Below, piece after piece: positions 47,527 through 60,000 of a stretch of DNA of 64,000 nucleotides. The notes below the pieces were generated by a model. That model was given only the letters and a program-made list of their open reading frames with translations. It had not been told where the DNA came from and made no database searches. Within the stretch, counting starts at the first letter, position 1. The number at the start of each line of letters is the position of its first letter. Position numbers and translations under genes: made by a program. Location of the stretch: positions 83,501 to 147,500 of the forward strand of contig JAAOOA010000619.1 in the NCBI GenBank assembly GCA_012861695.1, written 5' to 3'. The stretch comes from Trematomus loennbergii (Eukaryota; Chordata; Actinopteri; Perciformes; Nototheniidae).

Positions 47527-50500
47527 CTGTGAAAAAGACAAAGAATATTCCACATTTTAAACTACAATAAAGGAAATTAATACTTTACATTCTTCAATAC
47601 ATGGCCACACATCTAATACTAAAATGTCCCCTTGTACAATGTTTTAGTAAGCATGTTTGGAACCATTTTCCCTGTTTTTTTGTACAAGAAATGCCCCGTT
47701 ATGTCTTTAAAAGAAAATGAATAGCAGAATACTGTACTGTATATTATAGTAGTAGGGCTTCAACTCCAATTACATGCACATTATTTACTCTCAAATGTCT
47801 TGTTTTCAGTCCAAACACCAAATAAATATGATAAAATCTCCAGACATTTATTATATTAAGATGCTAAAAACTGCATATTGCATAATAAGTGGGACCCAAA
47901 CTGTCACTGACCCTCAGCCACATCATAGACTTTATGCATTACATTAAAGGTAGGGTAGGTGATTTTGGAGAAACCGGCTCGAGATCGCTGGAATTTGAAA
48001 ATACACAACCGGAAAAAATCTGCCACTTCCTTACAGAGCCCCTCCTCCAACACACACATGACCAATGAGGGCACGAGATAAGTTTGTGCACAGATCGAGC
48101 CGGTTTCTCAAACGTACCTACCCCACCTTTAATGTCTTCTTTTTCATTACACATATTTATACCAATCCTACTTCAACCATATTCAATGTAAATACTGCTA
48201 TATTCTTTCTTTTTTTTTTGGTGTTTTATAGTTTTCTTAAAATAGTTTTCTATCTGTGTTTTTAATTTGTGTTTTACTTTTATGTATGCACCACGACACC
48301 TAGTCTAATTCCTCGTATGTGTTACCTACCTGGTGATAAACCTGTTTCTGATTCTGATAATAGATTACATTTGTATAGCGCCTTTCAAGAGACCAAGGCC
48401 GCTTTACATGGTGAACAAACAAACAAGTGAACAAACAAACAAACAAACAAAAGGGGCAAATAATAAAGTAAAAAAATAACGATTCTGATTCTGATAAATA
48501 TGCATCTATAAAACAAAATGTCACCTTTTCGTTGGCGAGGTGGAGCAGAGCGACGAAGGCCAGCGGCACCGACAGGTTCTGAGCCATGGTGTTCGGCAGT
48601 CTGGACAAAGAGAAAACACCATGCATTTTACTGAATATTCATCATAGTGTACAAACATGGTGCCTTCAAGGACAATAAGAACAATCTGATGATTACCAGA
48701 TATTTTTCACAGTGTTTTGTTGGGTTTAACCTGTTAAGCCCGAGAGACCCCGGTACCGGGGCACTGCCGCAACATCTTGCAGGAAACAGTGTCTGAGGGC
48801 ATGTTCATTTAATAAAACTATGAATGTTTTATATCCATGTAACGGAAGAAACTCATCTAACTGATCTTTTTTTTTTTTTTTTAAAAGAAAACCCACAATG
48901 CCTGAGCCTCGGAATTAGCAACGAGCTAAAAATGCTAACACCTTACTGCACCGAAAATCACTCACAAAACCTTATTATTTATCTTTTCACCACATCCAAC
49001 ACATCGATTCACATCGTGAGGTGACACAGAATCTAGACACCAACATTACCACTGAATTATACGTATTTGCGACGTTATAAGCAAAAACGGACATCAAAAC
49101 AGGTGACGCTAGGTAGCTAAAAATGCTAACATTTTTACCTTGGCTCTGTAGTCTCTCCAAAGTGGTCTTCAATGGCATTAAAACGATAAAAACGCTGCTG
49201 AAGTTAATCCATAGGTTAATCCAATGTGTCTGTGTCCCTTTGAAATGATTTCTGATAATCCATAAGCATTAAAACTGCTTTTCCGTTTCCATATGTCAAA
49301 GCTAGAGATAGGTCCACTCTGATGGAAAATTACATGCGCGAAGCCCCCACAACGTGTGTGTGGGGGACTCCCCCTTCGATTCTATTGGCTCTAACGGTCA
49401 GAAAGAGGTGTCAACCATCAAAATCGAGCAAGGGGGGCCAGAGATATGGAAAATCCACCCAAATGACCCCAGAAGTGGTTTCTTTTTGCTAAATCTCTCT
49501 AAAAAGGTCAAATGTCACTTGTTTTGCATCAATCTTGATACAGGGTACTTATTATATGTTGTACTTTGGATTCCTAAAGCTTTTAGTCTGCCTTACCATC
49601 ACCAAGGGTAGTTTTCACTATAAGTAAAAAATAATTTTTGGACGGACACTATAATTTACTTTTTTTACTATGTCAATCTGAATTCTCTTAAAAAAAAACA
49701 TCTATATTGTTCTGACTTTTCTACATCCAACTCACAGGTTTATCATTACTTTGAGAATAAAGATTATTAATTTAACCCTTTTAGAAGGGAAGATATGGTC
49801 ATTTGTTCTGGGAATGTCATTTTCGAGCCTGAGACCTGAAAAACAGGCTCAGGGCTTAACAGGTTAAAAACAAATGACAGATGAGCAAAAACCTGCAGGA
49901 CTTTTGCCCATGCTCAAAATACAAAATGGAGTCTTCAGAGATGGGAGAAGAACTCAAATATTGTACTTGAGTAGAAGTACTCAGATCTTGTACTTGAGTA
50001 AAGTAGAAGTACTCAGATCTTGTACTTGAGTAAAAGTAGAAGTACTCAGATCTTGTACTTGAGTAAAAGTAGAAGTACTCAGATCTTGTACTTGAGTAAA
50101 AGTACTGATAATTACTGTGCGTTAATTATTTTGTTCATACTGCTATTTATTTATAATGTATATGTTGTTTTATGTTATATTTCTACTGTTAATTGTATTG
50201 TAACCTTTAACTATTTTTGTTGTAATATTACCGTTTTGTTTTGTGCAATTTACTGAGTATAAATAATGGACAACACAAACCTTTTGTCTTTAGTATTTTT
50301 GCACTGAATGGAATACAAAGCTGATATTTTGTGAAAAAAGATAATAAAATATCAAATAAACCCTATTCAGCTGGCGTTTCTGAATAATCACGACGGCAGT
50401 TTTCTTCATATTTACTGCCAGTTTCTTACAGTACTTTGTACTACGTGCTGCTGTTGTTCTTTAACAGCTCTTATGAAACACATTTTTGAAAAACAACAAA

Positions 50501-53500
50501 ACAAAACAATGTAATTAAACCCAAAAATAGAAACACCAAGAACATTCTGTACACAAATCTTGTATTTAATTCTTTTATACTAAATTTAATTAATTTCCTT
50601 TATGTTGTTTTGAGGCAATGGGCACAAGCCTCTTTGTTAGCACACACGTCTTTTTCTGTTTTTATTAATAAAAAATTATTTCTGATTAGTACACTATTTG
50701 TGTGTTTTTCGCTACTTAGACACACTTATAATACTTACATTATATACAGATCTGTTGATTGAATTACATTTGTTGATTATATTTCACATCGTTAATCCAA
50801 ATCTGTAAAGTAAGTAATGGTATTCAATAAATGTAGTGGAGTTAAAGTACACCATTTACCTCTGAACTATAGTAGAAGTACTAAGAGTAGCATAAAATGG
50901 GGATACTCAAGTAAAGTACCTCTAAATTGTACTAAAGTGCAGTACTAGTACTTTACTCGAAATATTAAAATCTGTTAATTTGTTGCTCGTGTTCGTACCT
51001 CTGCAGCAGTATCTTTGTGGTCTGACTGAAAGCCTTCTCTCCAAACACTTCTGTTTCTCCACAGCATCCGTCTCCTGCAGGGACATCAGGGAATATCAAT
51101 AAAACACACTGTATTACAACAGAAACACACATCTCTCAATTCTAGCACAAAAAGTGATTAATTAATAAATCAGTTTTTCAGAAACATGTTGGGCATTTTA
51201 AGGGAAAAGTTTGAATGTTTTGAAAAAAAAGTTTGAATAATTTGTGAAGTTTGAATGTTTTGAGAAAAAAGTGTGAAAATAAGTTTGATTTTGAGATTTC
51301 TTTTTGAATATTTTGTGAAAAAACGTTTTAATAATTTGAGAAAAAAGTTGTTACAAAAAAATGCTGGAAATTTCCAGAAATTTGGAAATGTTAAGGAAAA
51401 AGTTTGAATATTTGTGAAAAAAAAGTTTGAATATTTTGAGATTCTTAAAGGTAGGGTAGGTAAGTTTGAGAAACCGGCTCGAGATACACTTCCATTATAT
51501 TCCATGGAATGCTCTTAACATCCCGATAGCAATGAATATCTGAAGTGCTTTGACAAAAAATCCATAAAAAAATATCTCTGTGGAAGCCGTGGCGCTGTAA
51601 AAAGCACGACCAATCATCTGAGCCGGCCCGGCTGAAATAACTGGATGGCTACCTGCCTGTCAGCTTCCATCTGTGCACAAACTTATCTCGTGCCCTCATT
51701 GGTCATGTGCGCGTTCCTGTGTGTTGGAGGAGGGGCTCTGTAAGGAAGTGGCAGATTTTCTCCGGCTGTGTATTTTCAAATTCTAGCGATCTCAAGCTGG
51801 TTTCTCCAAAATTACCTACCTTTAATATTTTGTGAAAAAAGTTTAAATATTTTGAGAAAAACAAGATCTGAATTTCTGGACATACCAGTAATGTTGGAAT
51901 CTTTTAGGAAAAAGTTTGAATATTTTGTGAAAAAAGTTTAAATAATTTGTGAAAAGATTATATTTATTTTGAGCAAAACATTTGAATGTATCCACCTGAA
52001 GTGCCAAAGTAAACCTTTGAGTGTTTTTTTTACCTGCGACGGTTTGTCGGGGCTCTCGGTCAGGAGGCTCCACATGCCGTTCTTCAATCTCTTCATGTCC
52101 ATCTTCTTCGCCGTTTTAGCGTAATTTATCTCTATCTTGTTGACCTGAAATACAGAAAGCAAACATGTAATGTTGGGAAAATACTGAATGTCCTCTTCCA
52201 ATATGAGAGTAACATGATAACAAAGGTATCCCAACTGTAGCTGTGTGCATGACAGGATGTATGATTACCTAGAAGAGCATCAGGACTGTTTGAGGCATAT
52301 GATAGCTATGTGATTAACATGATGATTCAGCCTCTATGGAGATAGACATATGACAAGCATGCTCATTTCTGACGTGGAGCTAATCTGAAGTAAACATTGA
52401 ATACTGCTTTCTATTCCTCCATCTTGTGACTGTGTAACTCCCTCTCTTGGATATCAGCATGTGAAGGACACTGTTCAGGAATAGTTGATGCTCTGTATGT
52501 GATGACTACTTCCATTCTGGAGAGGATCACAAATACATGGATCCTGAGATTGAAGCTCAAGCCGGGGACCAGTGATATTTTTCTAACATGTAACTACAAG
52601 TAAGGGTCAGGAAATATATATCAAGATACTTGTCTGGGGTTTCAACGCCTTGTTTAAAGTGGACCTATCATGCTATATTTGAATAATATAGTGTAGGACC
52701 ATACCTATATAAGGCATATTTATACTTTTTTTTCAAAATACCAAACAGATCATGCCTCATTTCGCTCAATTTAAAAATTTCTAGCTCTGGGCAGATTCTG
52801 TGAGAACAGCACCACCTACAGGCCTGGCATATGTACTACAGCGTCTCCAGCGCTTTCGAACGGCAATGGCCGTGGCTGTCTGCTCCTGATTGGTGGAGTT
52901 GGCCCAATAGCCGTAGCGCCACCGTCCTGACGTCAGGACTGTGTTCAAATCTGGATCAGTTTTTATCAGATCCGTTGCAGCCCCTTTTTTAGAGATTTGG
53001 GTATGGAGGAAAATAGAGAAGGTTGTGTTTTCTGACACTTGGTGAGTTCCCTGGAACACCGGGGACACATATTCATGTATAAAAGACGTACAAAGTGCAT
53101 TTGCATGATAGGTCCCCTTTAAATTAAATGCAAGGATTTTACAGACTTATTCTCCTAGATTTTACAGATCGAGGTAATTTTTGCTATAAAAAGACGATTT
53201 TCTTATTACATTGTTTTTTACTTCAAGATCTTTTTCGAGGCAAGAAGAAACAAAAAAAATGCTTTACATGACCCATTGTTTGTTTGTTTTACTTACAAGA
53301 TATTGTTGTTTCTCTATAAAATTTCCACACTTTAAAAAGATTTCAAAGATGTCCTAAAATATTGGTGACGGTATTATTTTATACATATAAAGATAACACC
53401 TATTTTAACTAAATGAACACTAGTTTAAGGGAACACATGTTAAGAAATATTTTAATTTTAAACGGCTACAAATAGGAGAAAGTGTGATAAAGAAATGTAT

Positions 53501-54022
53501 TTTTCTATGTGTAGCCTGCCTAATATTGTAGTTTAATTGTAAATGCTATGTGATTGCACTCACATCTGCACACTAATGTAAATATATGTAACATGTTCAT
53601 ACAAATGCTCAACTATTTACTGTGATATCTCGTTTCAATAGTGACTTTATCACTTTTTCTTTGCTGTATTATTATTATTGTAATTTGTATTCTATTTTTA
53701 TCTTTACATTGTGTGAATAAACGCCTGCATTTCCCAAGGGGATAAATAAAGCTCCAAATTATCTGATCCATTCTCTGAGATAATTCCAGTGAAGTATAAA
53801 TTAGATTTTTGTGTCGTAACTATATTATTAAAACATCTTTTGAGCATTAAAGCCCGGCACTGACCCGATGCGGCTCCGGCACCAAATCCTGCTCCCCGTA
53901 GGTGGTGATGTCCTCCAGAGAGGGGGGGGGCAAGCTTTCTGCTGAAGGGTCGTCTGCAAACCCTTCAGCGTCATCATCACTGTCTCCACCCTGCAGAGGA
54001 AGATGGACACACACACACACAC

Positions 54023-54062
<40 letters not shown>

Positions 54063-57000
54063 TAGACCTGTTGCAGAGGCAAAGTTAGATTTTGGACGTT
54101 GTTACATTTTTCAGATTTTTTGGGGGGAAATTTTTGGAATAAAGTTTGAATATTTTGAGAAAAAAGTTAGAATATTTTGAGATTTTTTTTGGGAATATTT
54201 TGTGAAATAAAGTTCAAATAATTGGAGAAAAAAGTTGTTACATTTTCAGAAAAACATGTTGGACATTTTCAGAAAAGAATGTTGAACATTTTAAGGGAAA
54301 AGTCTGAATATTTTAAGAGAAAAGTCTGAATATTTTAAGAGAAAAGTTTGAATATTTTAAGAGAAAAGTTTGAATATTTTGAGAGAAAAGTTTGAATATT
54401 TTGAGAGAAAAGTCTGAATATTTTAAGAGAAAGTTTGAATATTTTAAGAGAAAAGTTTGAATATTTTGAGATACAAATCAGAGAGGCAAAGTTAGATTTT
54501 TGGAGTTGTTACAAGGAGAAGAGCTGGAATATTAAAAAGATGTCTGATGATAATCCTCTATCATTAGATCCTCATGATATCATAAACAGGCTTGGGGAGG
54601 AACTGGTTTTAATAAAAACATATTGAATGTAAAGAAATATAAGAAGCAGTTCAGACCTGGAGACCTGGACAGAAGTTGGCCGTGTCGTTGGCGTTGTTGT
54701 AGTCGTAATCTCCGATTCCTTCTCCCACCTCTCCTGACAGCCTCTTCTGGCCCTCCTGAGTCAACTATAGGAACAAAAACAAGATATTAAAACACAAAAA
54801 CATGATACCAGAGGCCTGTACTACGAAGCTGGTTCAATCTAACCTGGATATGTTGGAGTTAGCCGTTTGGCCCAATCCAAAACATACGCGCTCTCGCTAA
54901 GCTGTACTACGACGCTGGTTATCAAGTGGATCGCTCAAGCCAGCCGTGTCCTATCTAGTTAGGTGCGCGTTCACATGAAAGGGTGGTATTTGGAGCATTC
55001 GACCAATCTCAAACGGAGAAGCGTACTGACAGCGCAGCGTCATACTTCCTGAATGAAAAGTGAACTTTAATATTAGTCAAATATGAAGAAGTTAAACTTT
55101 AAACATCCATGACTTAAACACTTTATCCAGGATAAAAGCCACATAGCTGCACCTGCAAGGTGAATACAGCTGGTAAAGAAAAGTGTTTGAATGCGTAAAC
55201 AGGTTTATGAAATCACTGCCCCGTCCAAGACACGAGTGGATCTGACTTTAATTACATTTGACTCGAGTGTTTCGTCAACTTAATGTGTTGCTTAAAATAA
55301 TACTTCTGCATACAGTATGTGACACTGTGAGTGTTGCACGGCCAGATACGGCTCAAGAAGCTGACTCAATAAGGAAATATATGATACATTATGATGTGAT
55401 ATGATATGAATGATAATGGGACACATCGACGTCTGCACTCACAGTGCCGCGGACTGTACGTAATGTTACTCTGATCCGGTTACTATGTCGTGGCAGATAT
55501 TTAAGTAAGCTTTCTTAACGCTAATATTATAATAGTCAGATTGCTCTGAAGATGGGAGGGGATATTCTATTCATTTTCACGTTCACACAGTCGGTGATTT
55601 TTGCCGGCCGTCTTTCCTGCAACGGCAGTTTTTCTGTATTTCCTCTATCCTGTAATATGAATTGATCGCTTTAAACTCCGCACACGGAGCTCTGATTGGT
55701 CAGCAGGCGGTGCTTTCACTGAGTTGATCTCTTAGCCTGCACCTAACCTGCTCCGGAGCAGCTTTGCCGGTCAGCATAAGTTACCATGGAGATCTAGCCC
55801 GCTAAAAAGAGAACCAGCGTCGTAGGACCGGAAAGCCCGAGTTTTCCCTGAAGTCAGCCGGCTAAGCGAAAATCCGGCTTCGTAGTACAGGCCTCTGGAG
55901 TATTTTGGATCCTGTTGTATTTTGACTTTTTATTTTTTTAATTATCCAGAATATTGTATATTTTTTTGTTGATATTTCATATAAGATATCATATTTTTCA
56001 TTTTATTTTTAATTGTTAATTCTCTTTTCGACTTTTTAAAGAATTTAAAGTATTGTATTATAAAGTCTGATCATTAAAGTATCTATCCATCCATCTATCC
56101 ATCATCTATCCATCTATCTATCCATCTAACAGTTACAGATATTCAGAGCACATTATATGATAACTGTAGCATGTATAAACTTTCTGGAAGTCAAATTTAG
56201 AATAAAAAGCCGACAACAATTAGAATTATAAAACATTTGTCTGATGTTTTGGACTTAATTGATGAATATGTCACGCACTGGTTACCGGTGTCCTTCAGAC
56301 AATGATTTCCATAACCTTGCCCCGACATATTTAAGTGGCCGTCTCTCATTTTATCAACCTGCAAGGACACTAATCCTCCAATGCTTCACTTTTAAAAGTA
56401 TCTAGAGTGCTTTACAAGAAAACTGGAGAGGCTGCTTTCTGTTGTTATGGCCCCAAACCATTTGATCTTTGAACAGCAACCTCAATTGGAATTTTTAAAA
56501 AGTAAATTAAAGACCTATCTTTTTGATTTGGCTTATCATTTTTAGTAGTATCACTGTTCATGTTGTATTGTTTTTACATATTTTGATTATGTTCCTCATT
56601 TGTTATTGTCATTTTTTTGTCATACTCTGTAAAGCACTTTGGGCTGCGAGTCAAATTTAGAATAAAAAGCTGACAACCATTATGCGACATTTTTGCTGAT
56701 ATTTACTTGGACTTAATTGATGAATAATGTCAAGCTTCAGCCAACAGTTGACTGTATTTCTGAAGGGACGTGTGTGTGTTTTATTGCGTGTCGACCTTTG
56801 ACCTTTCACTCACCGAGCTGAGGGCTTGAGGTTGAGCTGGGACAGGCTCTCTGGGGGAAACTGGAAGTCTGCGGGCAGAGTGGTCTTCTTGTTGCTCACA
56901 CTGAGGCAGACTTACTGATGGTGGTGGCCGCCTGAGAAGAGAGGAAGTAGGACATGTGAGATTGGATAACATTTAAAAAAAACGTCCCTACGATCCAGGC

Positions 57001-60000
57001 ATCCTCGTCGGGAAGAAGCTGTAGCAGAATCAGCTTTAAAGATACTGGTATCATATGAAACTAGATCAGTGTTTCTCATGCCAAGGACCACTTGACCAAT
57101 AATAAAAAACACACACGGACCACCGAACTCCCCAAATATCCAAAAACAATAGGCCTGCTTACCACTCCAACAGTTTATAACAAATGACAGCCTCACCTTC
57201 TCTGCATCGCCTCGTTCATACATTAAATCAACAATACAAATACAACCACAGATTCTACAAGTATTTCCTTCATATGCAATTTAAAATGCTCAGCTTTTAC
57301 ACCTCATATGAAACGTAGACTACATTTATTACGGAGTTTATGTCCGAATATCTTTGGCTACTGAGAGAAATGCAAAATGCACCGCTTTTAGTACGACACA
57401 AACCTCCGCTGTGGATTTTCTAAATAGAAAATACAGTAAAAATATGGTTGCAGTCCCAAGTTTAACATGAATTCAACGATAAACACAAGTTAATTATTTA
57501 CAGTGTTCCATTTATTTAGCATTGTTACGCACTGCGTATCTCTGTTACCACCTATACAAGTCACTTTTAAACAATTTGAGAAACACTTTGAATGTATTAT
57601 TTACATTTTACCAATATACTCACGGACCACTAGGGGTCGCTCACGGACCACATATTGAGAAACACTGAACTAGATAGTGGCAGGAGGCTAAATACAGCTA
57701 CAAATAACACAGGGGGTTCTCTCCCTACAACACTGAAATGTAATCCCACAATGCAACAGTGGATATATTTTGTGTCTGGCTCTTACTCTGGTGGTGCGGA
57801 AGAACGCGTCGAAGTTGACGTCATCATTGAAGTCGATCTCCACCGTCTTCTTGGTTTCCTTTTACGCGGCTCCTTGTCGGGCATATGGTCCACTGTAAAA
57901 GATAAAGTACATTTTAAAAAACCCAGAAAGGTGGTTTTGACTTCTTACATGTTGAACACAAATACCTGTACTTTCTACTTCTTACATGTTGAACACAAAT
58001 ACCTGTACTTTCTACTTCTTACATGTTGAACACAAATACCTGTACTTTCTACTTCTTACATGTTGAACCCAAATACCTGTACTTTCTACTTCTTACATGT
58101 TGAACACAAATACCTGTACTTTCTACTTCTTACATTTTGAACCCAAATACCTGTACTTTCTACTTCTTACATTTTGAACCCAAATACCTGTACTTTCTAC
58201 TTCTTACATGTTGAACACAAATACCTGTTCTTTCTACTTCTTACATTTTGAACCCAAATACCTGTACTTTCTACTTCTTACATGTTGAACACAAATACCT
58301 GTTCTTTCTACTTCTTACATTTTGAACCCAAATACCTGTACTTTCTACTTCTTACATGTTGAACACAAATACCTGTACTTTCTACTTCTTACATTTTGAA
58401 CCCAAATACCTGTACTTTCTACTTCTTACATGTTGAACACAAATACCTGTACTTTCTACTTCTTACATTTGAACACAAATACCTGTACTTTCTACTTCTT
58501 ACATGTTGAACCCAATACCTGTACTTTCTACTTCTTACATTTCCCAAACAGGCTGGTTCCTTTAGTTTGAATGTGTGTTGGTGGCGTGATCATTATTATT
58601 TAGAGTCATTGCGTGCCTATTGATTTGAACACGATCCGTGTATCCATCATTTCCTGGTCTTCTCTAAAGAAGAGGGACCAATGAAAACGTTGTCATGTTG
58701 CCGTTGTTCAGCATGGAAACATTCATTAGCTAACAATGACATTATTGTTCTATTAATATAAAAGGGAGGTTATATTTGATATTAATTTCCACTCACGCTT
58801 GTGTTTGGTTTGAACTGCCAGTACCCGGGCCCGGCCCAGGCGGCCATAGTTCTGGGGCTGAAGTAGGAATACTCTCTGGGCTGAGAGGACAGCTGCATAC
58901 ACATGGTGGCGATGTCTCCCTCTCCGATGGGAATAACGTCCCTGAAGCGACAACACAGCAGCATGAGGACACATTAAACAGTACACACACACGAACCCTT
59001 TTTGCATGATCTAAATGGATTAAATATCTACGTGTGATCCACCGAAACCAATATTTTCCAATGAGCATCCAATGAATCAGGATTCTGTTAACGAGGCTGG
59101 ATTGTTTGTATTTTAACCCTTTCAGTATGGCCTAATGAATTAAATATGTGAGCCTGAGATTATACAAAATACAATCAAACAAATCAGTCTGTAGTCTGTG
59201 ATAAAAGGGTAAGTGTCTCTACTCCTCATTAGAAAACAAATATACTGTCCAATCATAAAATCCCCGATCTTACTGCGCGCTGTCGAAGCCGGAGTTCATA
59301 CAAATCTTATCAAATATAGCACCTCAGAAAAGTAAAAAATATATCTCTTGACACCTTTAAAAAGCCCTCAAGTCCCACCTATTTGCCAAGGCCTTCTGCT
59401 CCTAGTTTATTTGTTTTACCATTTGTCTGACTGTTTTTCTGTAAAGCGAACCTCGAGTCCCCTGAAAGGCGCTAATAAATGTAAGCAGTTATTATCATTA
59501 TAAATGATACACTTATCTGATACACCCGATGTCTCTTAAGCCCCTTTTTAACCCCAGTAACTTTCCAGGGGGCTAGGAAGGTGTTTCAACCACAGTGACC
59601 AGGGTCTGAAATACTTCTGCAGACATGTTATCATAAAAGAGCTATGGATAGTATGTTTAGGGGTGGCGTTGGCAACGAAGATCTTACCTCCCGCTGCCGG
59701 ACCCAGACGCCTCGCAGCCCTCCTTGAACTCCTTCCCTCTTTCCTCACAGTCGGCATCGTCGTAGTCGGCGTCAAAGTCGGGTCCGTCGTCCTCCTCGGG
59801 CTCCGGCTCAGCGTTCACATCGAACACGTGGTCGCCCTGCTGCATCTTCTCCAGCAGCTGGTTCTTCGTCTGCAGGGAGGTTCACAGGGTCGGGATTATT
59901 ACGATGCTCGAATACCTTTGGAAATATGTTTCTAATTTAATTTATAATATAAGGTTTGGTGGTTTCTCTGACCTGCTCAGGGTCCCAGCTGGTGAAGGAG

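Noticed and set aside
59663..59935. Plus-strand 90-codon frame at the ncaph acidic exon
   Set aside because: It is antisense to a well-supported ncaph exon whose minus-strand translation matches the family.
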